A DNA stretch of 49,148 bases from Sphingobium sp. AP50 (lineage in GTDB: Bacteria; Pseudomonadota; Alphaproteobacteria; Sphingomonadales; Sphingomonadaceae): assembly GCF_900109095.1 (NCBI RefSeq), contig NZ_FNYZ01000029.1, forward strand, positions 1 through 49,148, written 5' to 3'. The translations under genes and the position numbers were made by a program. The notes beneath the pieces are model-generated. The model did no database searches. It was not told where the DNA came from and saw nothing but the letters and a program-made list of their open reading frames with translations. Below, in pieces: positions 9,060 through 17,137 of this stretch (positions are counted from its first letter, which is position 1; the number at the start of each line of letters is the position of its first letter).

Positions 9060-11204
9060 ATGCGTATCACTTCAACTGCCCTGCTGCTGGCAGGCAGCAT
9101 CCTTGCGGCCCCGGCCATGGCCCAGACGGAAGCGGTCCCGCAGCCCGACACGTCGGACCGTTTTTCGCTGGGCCAGATCATCGTCACGGCGCCCCGCGCA
9201 CAGGGCATTGAAATCGACAGCAACAGCCTGTCTTCCGACGCCATCTATACGTTCAGTCGCACCGCGCTGGACGATGCCGTCAACCTGATGCCCGGCGTTT
9301 CGGCTGGCAATAGCGGCGGCACGCGCAATGAGCGGCTGGTCTTCGTGCGCGGCTTCGACCGGTTTCAGGTGCCGCTGTCGATCGACGGCATCCGCGTCTA
9401 TCTGCCGGCGGACAACCGGCTGGACTATGGCCGCTTCCTCACCACCGACATTGCCGAGGTACAGGTGGCGAAGGGCTATGCCTCCGTGCTCGACGGCCCC
9501 GGTGCCATGGGCGGCGCGATCAATCTTGTGACGCGCAAGCCCACCAAGGAATTGGACATCGACGTGCGCGGCACGGTCAATTTCGACAATGATGCCGATT
9601 ATGCCGGTTACTCCACCTCCGCCATGGTCGGGACGAAACAGGATAATTGGTATGCGCAAGCCAGCTACGCCCGCAGCTTTACCGACCATTGGGATCTGCC
9701 CAACGACTTCACGGCGAAGGTGCCGACGCTGGAAAATGGCGGCGCCCGCGACTTCTCCCGGACCGAAGACTGGCGCGTCAATGCCAAGGTCGGCTTCACC
9801 CCCAATGCCACGGACGAATATGCGCTCAGCTATACCTATCAGGAAGGGTCGAAGGGCGCGCCGCTGCACATCAGCGATACGGTGACGACAGCCCGTTTCT
9901 GGGACTGGCCGCAATGGAACATCACCAGCCTCTATTTCCTGTCGACGACTGCGCTGGGCGATCGCGCGACACTCAAGACCCGCGCCTATTATAACCAGTT
10001 CGATTCCATATTGCGGTCCTTCAACGATCGCACGCAGACGACGCAGAGCCGCCCCTATGCCTTCGATTCCCCTTATGAAGATCGTGCCTGGGGTGGATCG
10101 GCTCAGCTCGATTTCGATGTGACGGAAATGGACACGCTGCGTCTGGCCTTCCACTATCGCCATGACAAGCATGTCGAATTCCAGACCAGCTTCTCCACCG
10201 CCGGTGTCGCAACCACCGAGCCGCGCCAGACCCAGACCGAGGAAACCTTCTCCGCCGCGCTGGAAAATGAATTGCGGCTCAGTTCGGACCTGACCTTCAC
10301 TTTGGGTGGCAGCTTCGACTGGCGCAACCTGATCAAGGCGGAGGAATATGGCGCCCCGCTCGGCACCTCCGGCGCGTCCGTCCTCTACAACTATCCGCGA
10401 CGCGACTCCGACACATGGAATTTGCAGGGTCGCTTCGACTGGCAGGCAAGCGATGCGGTGGCGCTACACGCAAGCCTTTCCTCCCGCGCACGCTTCCCGA
10501 CCATCTTCGAACGCTTCAGTCAACGCTTCAACACCGCCATTCCCAATCCCGATTTGAAGGCGGAACGGGCGACCAATGCGGAAGTCGGCGGAAGCTGGAG
10601 TGGCGGTTCGGTCCGGGTCGAAGGCGCGCTCTTCTACAGCTGGGTACGCAACGCCATCTTTAGCGTACCGACCCCGGCCTATCCCTGCACCGCGTCCACC
10701 GCCCCGCCCGCCGTCCCCACCGCAGGCTGCGTCCTCACCAACCTGACGCAGAGCCGCAACGTCGGCAAAGGCGAATATTATGGTGTGGAACTGTCGGTGT
10801 CCGCCACCATCCTGCCGGGGCTGGATGTCGGCTTCAACTATACCGGGATCAAGCGCGATCTCGATTATGCCGCCAACCCCGCCTTCCGCCCGACCGGCGT
10901 GCCGACGCACAAGGGCTTCGCCTATCTGGACTGGGCGCCGACCGAGGGGCTGCATATCGTCCCCAATGTCGACCTTGCCTCGAACAGATGGACATTGTTC
11001 ACCGCGACGCCGGCTTCCGCTGCGCAGGTCTATTATCGCACCGGCGCCTATGTGAATGCGGGCCTGCGCGTCGATTATGCCCTGACGCCGCAGATCGACA
11101 TCGGCGTGGGCGGTCGCAATCTGCTGGACGATTATTACACGCTGACGGACGGCTTCCCCGAACCGGGCCGCACGCTCTTCGCCAGCGTCCGGGTCCATTA
11201 CTGA
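9060..11204 (+). CDS. TonB-dependent outer-membrane receptor
   Basis: A 714-residue outer-membrane transporter that uses the TonB-ExbBD system to import a scarce ligand. A signal peptide ends at AMAQ (about residue 21). A TonB-box-like stretch (QIIVTAPR) and a plug domain follow, with FVRGFDRFQVPLSIDGI and VLDGPGAMGGAINLVTRKP, then a 22-strand barrel. The last residues FASVRVHY end in an aromatic, as required for barrel assembly. RBS AGGGGG lies just before the ATG. The plug resembles siderophore, heme and copper receptors rather than SusC-type carbohydrate receptors. Pairing with a di-heme MauG-type protein and a small secreted protein suggests a metal or metal-chelate ligand; that is inference. 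A GC-rich hairpin follows. Confidence 0.88.
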   Translation: MRITSTALLLAGSILAAPAMAQTEAVPQPDTSDRFSLGQIIVTAPRAQGIEIDSNSLSSDAIYTFSRTALDDAVNLMPGVSAGNSGGTRNERLVFVRGFDRFQVPLSIDGIRVYLPADNRLDYGRFLTTDIAEVQVAKGYASVLDGPGAMGGAINLVTRKPTKELDIDVRGTVNFDNDADYAGYSTSAMVGTKQDNWYAQASYARSFTDHWDLPNDFTAKVPTLENGGARDFSRTEDWRVNAKVGFTPNATDEYALSYTYQEGSKGAPLHISDTVTTARFWDWPQWNITSLYFLSTTALGDRATLKTRAYYNQFDSILRSFNDRTQTTQSRPYAFDSPYEDRAWGGSAQLDFDVTEMDTLRLAFHYRHDKHVEFQTSFSTAGVATTEPRQTQTEETFSAALENELRLSSDLTFTLGGSFDWRNLIKAEEYGAPLGTSGASVLYNYPRRDSDTWNLQGRFDWQASDAVALHASLSSRARFPTIFERFSQRFNTAIPNPDLKAERATNAEVGGSWSGGSVRVEGALFYSWVRNAIFSVPTPAYPCTASTAPPAVPTAGCVLTNLTQSRNVGKGEYYGVELSVSATILPGLDVGFNYTGIKRDLDYAANPAFRPTGVPTHKGFAYLDWAPTEGLHIVPNVDLASNRWTLFTATPASAAQVYYRTGAYVNAGLRVDYALTPQIDIGVGGRNLLDDYYTLTDGFPEPGRTLFASVRVHY

Positions 11205-11212
11205 TCGTGCAG

Positions 11213-11240
11213 GGCGGGGGCGGCATAGGCTGCCCCCGCC
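11213..11240 (+). terminator. Terminator hairpin after the TonB receptor
   Basis: Perfect 9-bp GC-only arms (GGCGGGGGC and GCCCCCGCC) enclose a 10-base loop 8 bp past the stop codon. There is no long T run, so it may act as a stabilising or partly rho-dependent end. Confidence 0.6.
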
Positions 11241-11243
11241 AGA

Positions 11244-11261
11244 CGTCCAATAATATGGACG
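11244..11261 (+). promoter_or_regulatory. Small palindrome upstream of the AraC-type regulator
   Basis: CGTCCA and TGGACG flank ATAATA, forming an 18-bp imperfectly spaced palindrome about 65 bp before the start of the regulator. It could be a self-control site or part of the promoter; the link is positional only. Confidence 0.3.
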
Positions 11262-11325
11262 AAACAACATTGCCCGGCTCGCGATCCTTGTTGCCGCTTT
11301 AAGCAGCCTCCCCTATTCCCGTCCC

Positions 11326-12207
11326 ATGTCGACGGCGTCCGTTCCCAGCTTCTATCTTTACGGCGAACCGCAGCGCAGCGTGGCGGAAGGCTTCGTCCAT
11401 GTCGAAAGCCTGGACGACCGGTCCCGTCCCAGCGAATGGACGATCCGCCCGCATGTCCATCGCGATCTCAACCATATCATCCTGATTGCCGAAGGCGGTG
11501 GCGCGATGCAGGCGGAAGCGTTGATGGTCCGTTTCGATGCCCCCTGCCTGTTGCTGATCCCGGCCGGCATCGTCCATGGTTTCAGCTGGCACAGTGAATC
11601 GCGCGGCCATGTCACCACCATCGCCGATTCCTATCTGCGCCATCTGATCGGCCGCGACATCGATCTCGCACCGCTGTTCGCACGCCCCCATGCCGTTACC
11701 CTGCCGCATGAGGAAGGTCTCACCGCCGAAGAGATTATCGGTCGCATGGCCAGAGAATTGGGCTGGGCCGGCCCCGGCCAGCGGGCCGCCGTCGAATCCG
11801 CGCTGCTGTCGCTGATGGTGCTGGCGCTGCGACACACGACGTTGGCCGACGCAGCACAACCCGGAACCGCGCGTCAGACAGCCCTGGTCGCCCGCTTGCG
11901 CGAACGCATCGAACAGCGTTTCCGCCAGCGCGAGCCAGTATCGGTCCACGCCAAAGCGCTGGGCACCAGCCTTACCGCCTTGCGCCAGGCCTGCGCGCGG
12001 GTAGCGGGCAGTTCACCCGCGCAAATGCTGGATGATCGCAGCCTGCTGGAGGCCCGCCGCCTCCTGCTCTATTCGCAAATGTCTGTGGCGGACATCGCCT
12101 ATGCCGTGGGCTTTGAAGATCCGGCCTATTTTTCGCGCTTCTTCGCCCGCCATGTCGGGCAACCACCCCGCACCTATCGCGCCGCACGCGAACGGCCCCA
12201 GCCATGA
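11326..12207 (+). CDS. AraC-family regulator, PobR-like
   Basis: A 293-residue cytoplasmic transcription regulator. The N-terminal half is a cupin-type sensing domain (RPHVHRDLNHIILI, CLLLIPAGIVHGFSW are typical). The C-terminal 100 residues hold two helix-turn-helices of the AraC/XylS type; the second (MSVADIAYAVGFEDPAYFSRFFARHVGQPP) is near-canonical. This architecture matches AraC-type PobR proteins, which activate pobA in response to 4-hydroxybenzoate. pobA is 8.6 kb away, so the pairing is inference; regulation of the adjacent TonB receptor is an alternative. The stop overlaps the start of the next small gene by ATGA. Confidence 0.82.
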   Translation: MSTASVPSFYLYGEPQRSVAEGFVHVESLDDRSRPSEWTIRPHVHRDLNHIILIAEGGGAMQAEALMVRFDAPCLLLIPAGIVHGFSWHSESRGHVTTIADSYLRHLIGRDIDLAPLFARPHAVTLPHEEGLTAEEIIGRMARELGWAGPGQRAAVESALLSLMVLALRHTTLADAAQPGTARQTALVARLRERIEQRFRQREPVSVHAKALGTSLTALRQACARVAGSSPAQMLDDRSLLEARRLLLYSQMSVADIAYAVGFEDPAYFSRFFARHVGQPPRTYRAARERPQP

Positions 12208-12401
12208 GCGACGAGATTCGCCATATCCTCGACCGGCTGCGCACGTCGCGCGACAATATCGTCACCCGCGCCCGCCATATGGTCGAATACCATGTTCCGC
12301 CCGAACGGCGCGGCCCCGGCTGGGACCGGCATTGGCGCGAACTGGAGGCTTATCTTGACCTGCCGGGCCATTGGTCGGCAAAGGACGGCAATGACGAGTG
12401 A
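12204..12401 (+). CDS. Small hypothetical protein
   Basis: A 65-residue hydrophilic protein, highly charged, that I do not recognise. Its ATG overlaps the stop of the AraC-type regulator (ATGA) and its own end overlaps the next small gene by 11 nt, so it sits in a tightly coupled three-gene unit. This is the main evidence that it is real. It contains the Trp-rich stretch GPGWDRHWREL but no known motif. Confidence 0.55.
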   Translation: MSDEIRHILDRLRTSRDNIVTRARHMVEYHVPPERRGPGWDRHWRELEAYLDLPGHWSAKDGNDE

Positions 12402-12615
12402 AGGGATGATCGATCTTCTGGTGGCGCGCCTACTGCGCGACCATGGCAAAAGCAAACATCATTGGCGCAAGGCGATTGGCCCGATCCGCCTCTATAGCCG
12501 GGCTACCCATCCCCATTGCAACTGGGCCGCGGTGCCGACCGGCAGCATCCGCGACGTGGCGCTGATCGAGGACCTGCTCGACGATCTCCGCTTCACCCAC
12601 CCTATCCTCGCCTGA
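12391..12615 (+). CDS. Small hypothetical protein
   Basis: A 74-residue protein of unknown function. ATG at 12391 overlaps the previous gene's end by 11 nt. A longer in-frame extension upstream would overlap that gene fully and is not favoured. It has a basic N-terminal third (RDHGKSKHHWRK) and an acidic C-terminus (LIEDLLDDLRF). It ends before a strong bidirectional terminator. Confidence 0.5.
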   Translation: MTSEGMIDLLVARLLRDHGKSKHHWRKAIGPIRLYSRATHPHCNWAAVPTGSIRDVALIEDLLDDLRFTHPILA

Positions 12616-12621
12616 TAGAGA

Positions 12622-12654
12622 AAGGGCGCGGCCCGCTGTTGCGGCCACGCCCTT
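12622..12654. terminator. Bidirectional terminator between converging units
   Basis: AAGGGCG and CGCCCTT arms, continued by GGCC and CGC pairs across one mismatch, enclose a short TGTT loop. It lies between the rightward small gene (end 12615) and the leftward ligC (end 12682), and can serve both. Confidence 0.65.
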
Positions 12655-12681
12655 CCCTGCGACCCCGAAGGGATTGCCGGC

Positions 12682-13620
12682 TTAGCCGAGCTGCGTTTCC
12701 AGCTCACCCAGCACGCGATAGCAGTCGAACACCTTGGCGACGCTGGAATTGGGATCCCGGCCTTCGCGGATCGCGCTGATGAATTCGCGGTCCTGCAATT
12801 CGATGCCGTTGTTGGAGACGGCGACGCCGGCCAGATCCACCGGTTCTTCCTTGCCGTTCACCAGATCGTCGTAACGCGCGATATAGGTATCGGTATCGCC
12901 GATATAGCGGAAGAAGGTGCCGAGCGGGCCATTATTGTTGAATGACAGCGACAGGGTGCAGATCGCATCCGTCTCGCTTTTCAGCTGGATCGACATATCC
13001 ATGGCGATGCCCAGTTCCGGATGGATCGGCCCCTGCATGGCATGCGCCGACACGATCTTGCCCGCCTGATAGGCGAACAGATCGACGGTGTGCGCGGCAT
13101 GGTGCCACAGCAGATGGTCGGTCCATGACCGCGCTTCACCCTTCGCATTGATATTCTTGCGACGGAAGAAATAGGTCTGCACATCCATCTGCTGAACATT
13201 GAATTCGCCCGCCTTGATACGGTTGTGGACGAACTGGTGCGACGGATTGAAGCGGCGCGTGTGGCCGACCATGCAGGTCAGGCCCGTTTCCTGCTGCTTG
13301 GCGAGCACCGCCTGCGCATCCTTCCAGCTGTCGGCCAGCGGAATCTCGACCTCGACATGCTTGCCCGCATCCATGCAGGCGATCGCCTGTGCGGCGTGCA
13401 TCTGGGTCGGCGTACACAGGATCACCGCGTCGACATCATCGCGCGCCAGCGTCTCGTTCAGGTCCGTGGTAACATGGCCGATGCCATATTTCTCCGCGAC
13501 CTTCTTCGTCGCTTCCAGTTCGCGACCGATGATCGAGGTGACGGTCACACCGTCGATATTCTTGAGACCATCAAGATGCTTTTCGCCAAAGGCGCCGGCA
13601 CCAGCCAGGGCAATACGCAT
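12682..13620 (-). CDS. ligC: 4-carboxy-2-hydroxymuconate-6-semialdehyde dehydrogenase (LigC)
   Basis: A 312-residue Gfo/Idh/MocA-type NAD(P)-dependent dehydrogenase. It oxidises the hemiacetal form of 4-carboxy-2-hydroxymuconate-6-semialdehyde, the LigAB product, to 2-pyrone-4,6-dicarboxylate. An N-terminal Rossmann motif GAGAFGEKH (residues 7-15) is followed by ILCTPTQMHA, HVEVEIPLADS (in place of the usual EKP) and the C-terminal domain with WTDHLLWHHAAHTVDLF. Length and sequence agree well with sphingomonad LigC (about 315 residues). It is the last gene of the ligJ-A-B-C direction, separated from ligB by a 131-bp gap filled by a REP-like palindrome, which could reduce its expression relative to ligB. 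Confidence 0.93.
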   Translation of the reverse strand: MRIALAGAGAFGEKHLDGLKNIDGVTVTSIIGRELEATKKVAEKYGIGHVTTDLNETLARDDVDAVILCTPTQMHAAQAIACMDAGKHVEVEIPLADSWKDAQAVLAKQQETGLTCMVGHTRRFNPSHQFVHNRIKAGEFNVQQMDVQTYFFRRKNINAKGEARSWTDHLLWHHAAHTVDLFAYQAGKIVSAHAMQGPIHPELGIAMDMSIQLKSETDAICTLSLSFNNNGPLGTFFRYIGDTDTYIARYDDLVNGKEEPVDLAGVAVSNNGIELQDREFISAIREGRDPNSSVAKVFDCYRVLGELETQLG

Positions 13621-13640
13621 GAGGAACTACTCCATTATTA

Positions 13641-13742
13641 GCCCCTCCCCTTCAGGGGAGGGGTAGGGGGTGGGGGAGTGAGGCAAGCGCTGCGCTCAGT
13701 TGGACAGCCCCCACCCCAACCCCTCCCCTGAAGGGGAGGGGC
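13641..13742. repeat. REP-like GC-rich inverted repeat between ligB and ligC
   Basis: Two copies of a self-complementary 23-24 base module (CCCCTCCCCTGAAGGGGAGG core) lie head to head, with matching GGTGGGGG/CCCCCACC extensions and a roughly 35-base middle. Such doublets are scattered through sphingomonad genomes. It fills the ligB-ligC gap and could form a strong RNA hairpin that stabilises upstream mRNA or attenuates ligC. Confidence 0.75.
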
Positions 13743-13751
13743 TTTATCTAG

Positions 13752-14645
13752 CTATTCCGCCGCGATCGCCGTCACGTCGCTGCCGGTCATGTCCAGTCCT
13801 TCGCCATTGTCGGGGCGCAGCACCATATGGCCGATCGCGGTGTTGGAGCAGGGCACATGATAATGGCGATGCAGCATGCGGGTGTTCTTGCCGAGCGCGC
13901 CGCGCATCACCAGCCACATCACCAGTTCGATGCCTTCACTGCCCGTTTCGCGCAGATATTCGATATGCGGGATGCGGCGCAGATGGTCGCTGTCACCGAT
14001 CAGCCCGTCCAGGAACATATTGTCCCATTCCTTGTTTATCAGCCCCGCGCGCGGTCCCTGCAACTGGTGGCTCATGCCGCCCGTGCCCCAGATCTGGACG
14101 TTCAGATCCTCGGGGAAGCTCTCGACCGCCTTGCGGATCGCCTCGCCCAGCGCCCAGCAGCGGTTGCCCGACGGCGGCGGATAAGTGACCACATTGACAG
14201 CCAGCGGCACCACCTTGCACGGCCAGGCGTCGGGCTTGCCGAACATCATGCTCAGCGGCACGGTCAGGCCATGATCGACATCCATCTCGTTGATGATGGT
14301 CATGTCGAACTCGTCCAGGACCAGGCTCTGCGCCATGTGCCAGGCGAGGTCAGGATGCCCCTCCACGTCCGGCACCGCGCGCGGCCCCCAGCCCTCGTCG
14401 GCCGACTTGTAACGCTCGCCACAGCCGATCGCGAAGGTCGGGATGATCTTCATGTCGAAGGCGCTGGCATGATCGTTATAGACCAGGATGACGACGTCGG
14501 GCTTTTCGGCCTCTTCCCATGCGCGGGTCCAGTCGTATCCGGCGAAGATCGGGCCGAAATAATCGTCGCGATCCTTGCCGAAATCGGACGCCACGCCCAG
14601 CAGCGGCACATGGCTCGACGCCACGCCAGCGGTAATACGCGCCAT
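13752..14645 (-). CDS. ligB: Protocatechuate 4,5-dioxygenase beta chain (LigB)
   Basis: The 297-residue catalytic subunit of the Fe(II) extradiol dioxygenase that cleaves protocatechuate between carbons 4 and 5. Iron ligands are in place: His12 (SSHVP), His59 (YNDHAS) and a Glu in GSEGIELVMW near residue 240. Strongly conserved blocks IIPTFAIGC, VDHGLTVPLSM and WGTGGMSHQLQGPRAGLINKE match sphingomonad LigB. ATG at 14645 starts 1 nt after the ligA stop; an upstream in-frame ATG would overlap ligA. It works as a complex with LigA and is followed by the REP element and ligC. Confidence 0.95.
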   Translation of the reverse strand: MARITAGVASSHVPLLGVASDFGKDRDDYFGPIFAGYDWTRAWEEAEKPDVVILVYNDHASAFDMKIIPTFAIGCGERYKSADEGWGPRAVPDVEGHPDLAWHMAQSLVLDEFDMTIINEMDVDHGLTVPLSMMFGKPDAWPCKVVPLAVNVVTYPPPSGNRCWALGEAIRKAVESFPEDLNVQIWGTGGMSHQLQGPRAGLINKEWDNMFLDGLIGDSDHLRRIPHIEYLRETGSEGIELVMWLVMRGALGKNTRMLHRHYHVPCSNTAIGHMVLRPDNGEGLDMTGSDVTAIAAE

Positions 14646-14646
14646 C

Positions 14647-15099
14647 TCAGCGATCCTCTTTCTTGGCGGCAGCGGCCGCTTCATTGGCCTTGATCGACCG
14701 CACACCCTCGGGCGAACGGCCGCCCTGCATCATCATTTCGCGATATTCCGGGAATTTCATGTCGGTCATGGTGCTGACCGCCTCGGCGAAGGGAATGCCG
14801 TCGGTCGAAAACAGCTTCGACAGGAAATAGACATTGCCGCCAAGGTCCAGGCAGCGATTATAGTCGCGTGCCAGCAGGGCCTGCTTCTGGTCCTCGGTCA
14901 GCGGCCACTCGTCCATATAGGCGCGCTCGTCCGCCTTGAACTTGGCGCGGTTCTCGGCGTTCATCAGGCTCATCGCGAACTGGTTGATATGATAGCCCAC
15001 CCGCGCCCGCGCGGCGGTGAACACGCGCGTGCCGGGGATATCTTCCATCTCGGCCAGATATTCGTGAATGTCCTGATGCTTGGGATCTTCTGTTATCAT
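14647..15099 (-). CDS. ligA: Protocatechuate 4,5-dioxygenase alpha chain (LigA)
   Basis: A 150-residue small subunit that caps the LigB active site. The block DIPGTRVFTAARARVGYHINQFAMSL, with NVYFLSKLFSTDG and GGRSPEGVRSIK, matches LigA of sphingomonads (139 residues there). The extra length is an Ala/Lys-rich tail. Its start overlaps the ligJ stop by ATGA and its stop is 1 nt from ligB, so ligJ-ligA-ligB are translationally coupled. Confidence 0.94.
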   Translation of the reverse strand: MITEDPKHQDIHEYLAEMEDIPGTRVFTAARARVGYHINQFAMSLMNAENRAKFKADERAYMDEWPLTEDQKQALLARDYNRCLDLGGNVYFLSKLFSTDGIPFAEAVSTMTDMKFPEYREMMMQGGRSPEGVRSIKANEAAAAAKKEDR

Positions 15100-16121
15100 A
15101 GTCCCCTCTCCTTCAATTTGGCGTCGAGGCGCGGGAAGACGCGACGGGCATTGCCCGCGAAGATCGCAGCGCGCTCTTCGTCACTGATTTCCAACGCATC
15201 GACATAGCGTTTGGTGTCGTCGAAATAGAAGCCGGTGGTCGGGTCGATGCCGCGCACCGCGCCGACCATTTCCGATCCGAACAATATATTCTTGTTCTCG
15301 ATCACGTCGGCCAGCAGGTCGACGCCCGGCTGGTGATAGACGCAGGTGTCGAAGAAAATGTTGTTCATCAGATGCGTCGACAGATCGGGCTTCTTGAGCA
15401 TGTCGGCGAGGCCACGATAGCGCCCCCAATGATAGGGCACCGCGCCGCCGCCATGGGGGATGATGAAGCGCAGCGTCGGGAAATCCTTGAACAGATCGCC
15501 TTCGAGGAGCTGCATGAAGGCGATGGTGTCGGCCGCGATATAATAGCCGCCGGTCGCATGCATCGCCGGGTTGCAGCTGCCCGACACATGGATCATCGCC
15601 GGCACGTCCAGCTCGACCATCTTTTCGTAGAAGGGATACCAGTAGCGGTCCGTCAGCGGCGGGTGGGTGAAATGACCGCCGCCCGGATCGGGATTGAGGT
15701 TGCAGCCGATGAAGCCCAGTTCGGTGACGCAGCGCTCCAGCTCCGCGATCGAATTGCTCATGTCCGCCTTGGGCGACTGGGGCAGCATGCACACGCCGAC
15801 GAAGGTTTCGGGGAACATCGCCACGACGCGCGCGATCAGGTCGTTGCAGCGGATCGCCCACTCCTTCGCCACCGCCTCGTCGCCGACATGCGGCGCCATC
15901 GCCGATGCACGGGGCGAGAAGATGGTAAGGTCCGCGCCGCGCTCCTTGATCAGGCGAAGCTGGTTCGCCTCGATCGTCTCGCGAATTTCCGCGTCGCTGA
16001 TCTCGGGATAGGGCGGGCAGGCTGTGCCAGCCTTGAACGCCGCCTTCTGCTCCTCGCGCCAGGCATCATGCCCCTTGGGCAAAACGGTATAATGACCGTG
16101 GCAATCGATAATCAGGCTCAT
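15096..16121 (-). CDS. ligJ: 4-oxalomesaconate hydratase (LigJ)
   Basis: A 341-residue amidohydrolase-superfamily enzyme that hydrates 4-oxalomesaconate to 4-carboxy-4-hydroxy-2-oxoadipate. The N-terminal metal motif IIDCHGH gives His8 and His10. MIHVSGSC and IIPHGGGAVPYHWGRYRG carry further metal-site residues, and NILFGSEMVGA precedes the end. Length equals known LigJ. It is the first lig enzyme gene of the leftward unit, overlapping ligA by 4 nt. A REP-like hairpin lies just upstream, between it and the dehydrogenase gene at 16209-17072. Confidence 0.93.
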   Translation of the reverse strand: MSLIIDCHGHYTVLPKGHDAWREEQKAAFKAGTACPPYPEISDAEIRETIEANQLRLIKERGADLTIFSPRASAMAPHVGDEAVAKEWAIRCNDLIARVVAMFPETFVGVCMLPQSPKADMSNSIAELERCVTELGFIGCNLNPDPGGGHFTHPPLTDRYWYPFYEKMVELDVPAMIHVSGSCNPAMHATGGYYIAADTIAFMQLLEGDLFKDFPTLRFIIPHGGGAVPYHWGRYRGLADMLKKPDLSTHLMNNIFFDTCVYHQPGVDLLADVIENKNILFGSEMVGAVRGIDPTTGFYFDDTKRYVDALEISDEERAAIFAGNARRVFPRLDAKLKERGL

Positions 16122-16149
16122 CCGCTTCTATCTCCAACCTTATTGCGTC

Positions 16150-16169
16150 ACCCCGGCGTAGGCCGGGGT
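16150..16169. repeat. REP-like hairpin between dehydrogenase and ligJ
   Basis: ACCCCGGC and GCCGGGGT arms with a GTAG loop: the short palindrome type common in alphaproteobacterial intergenic DNA. It may end or attenuate transcription from the upstream dehydrogenase gene, so ligJ may have its own promoter. Confidence 0.65.
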
Positions 16170-16208
16170 CTCAGGCGACGGCGCATGACGCCCGCGCCAA
16201 AAATTCAT

Positions 16209-17072
16209 TCAATCCTGCGTAATCGCACCGATCTTCGCGCCCAGCCCTTCGGGCGGCACCTTCACGCCCAGCGCACCGATCGCCCGCTGCCGTTCCACCG
16301 TGCCGCGCGTCATCGCCGCGCCACTGCCCAGCCCTTCCAGCGTCTTGACCACTTCCTCCATCTCGGCCGCGCGGCGCAGCCCGTGCACCAGCATCCGGTC
16401 GAGATTATAGTCCGCCCTTTCGTCCCAAGGCCGAGGCCGCTCGCTCGCATCCAGAGACGCCATCACCTCGTCCAGCACATCCGCCTCGCTGGCGGCCAGC
16501 ACGCATTCGGCGGTCAGCGCCTCGATCCCCTTGACCATGACCGACCGGATCATCTTGATCGAGGAAGCCCGGCCGACGGCCTCACCCACCACGCGGGTCT
16601 TGGCAAAGCCCAATGCCTGCAACCGCGCCTCAACCTCCCCGGCTTTCTCGCCACTCAGCAGCAGCGGCACATTCAGCCGTGCGGGATCGACCGGTGCCAT
16701 CACCGCGACATCGACATAATGACCGCCCGCCGCCCCGATGGCCTGCGCCGCCGCCTGCTTGGTCTGCGGCGCGACGCTGTTGAGGTCGCAATAGAGCGTG
16801 CCCGGCACGATCAGCCCGGCGGCGGCTTGCGCAACAGCCAGGGCCTGATCCGCCGTCACCAGCGACAATATGAGCGATATGCCATCCAGCGCGTCGACCA
16901 GCGTGTCGGCGGCAGAAACGCCAGCTTCACCATAACGGGCCAGCATAGCATCCCGCGCGGCGGCATCATCCGTCTTCGCATCGAACACATGGGCAGAAGC
17001 GGTCCAGTCCCCCGCCATTGCAAAGGTTGACCCCGCTTCGCCAAATCCGATCAGACCAATTTCCTGCTCCAT
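16209..17072 (-). CDS. NAD(P)-dependent beta-hydroxyacid dehydrogenase-like protein
   Basis: A 287-residue protein of the 6-phosphogluconate/3-hydroxyisobutyrate dehydrogenase superfamily. The Rossmann motif GLIGFGEAG (residues 5-13) starts the NAD-binding domain. YCDLNSVAPQTK and a helical C-terminal half with SSIKMIRSVMVKGIEAL are of the DUF1932-type group. A Lys in IKMIR is the likely catalytic Lys of the superfamily. ATG at 17072 gives the normal N-terminus right at the Rossmann fold; an open frame 119 codons longer upstream is not protein-like. It sits between ligJ and the lig regulator but no lig step needs it, so its substrate is unknown. A role with a side compound of the pathway is inference. 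Confidence 0.8.
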   Translation of the reverse strand: MEQEIGLIGFGEAGSTFAMAGDWTASAHVFDAKTDDAAARDAMLARYGEAGVSAADTLVDALDGISLILSLVTADQALAVAQAAAGLIVPGTLYCDLNSVAPQTKQAAAQAIGAAGGHYVDVAVMAPVDPARLNVPLLLSGEKAGEVEARLQALGFAKTRVVGEAVGRASSIKMIRSVMVKGIEALTAECVLAASEADVLDEVMASLDASERPRPWDERADYNLDRMLVHGLRRAAEMEEVVKTLEGLGSGAAMTRGTVERQRAIGALGVKVPPEGLGAKIGAITQD

Positions 17073-17137
17073 AGCGACAAGGGATGACCCATCGGATCGG
17101 AGGCCGCCAATCGAATCCGCCCCATACTCATAAGAAT

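Noticed and set aside
15333..17030. A 565-codon plus-strand frame across ligJ and the dehydrogenase.
   Set aside because: It spans two unrelated real genes and the REP element on the other strand.
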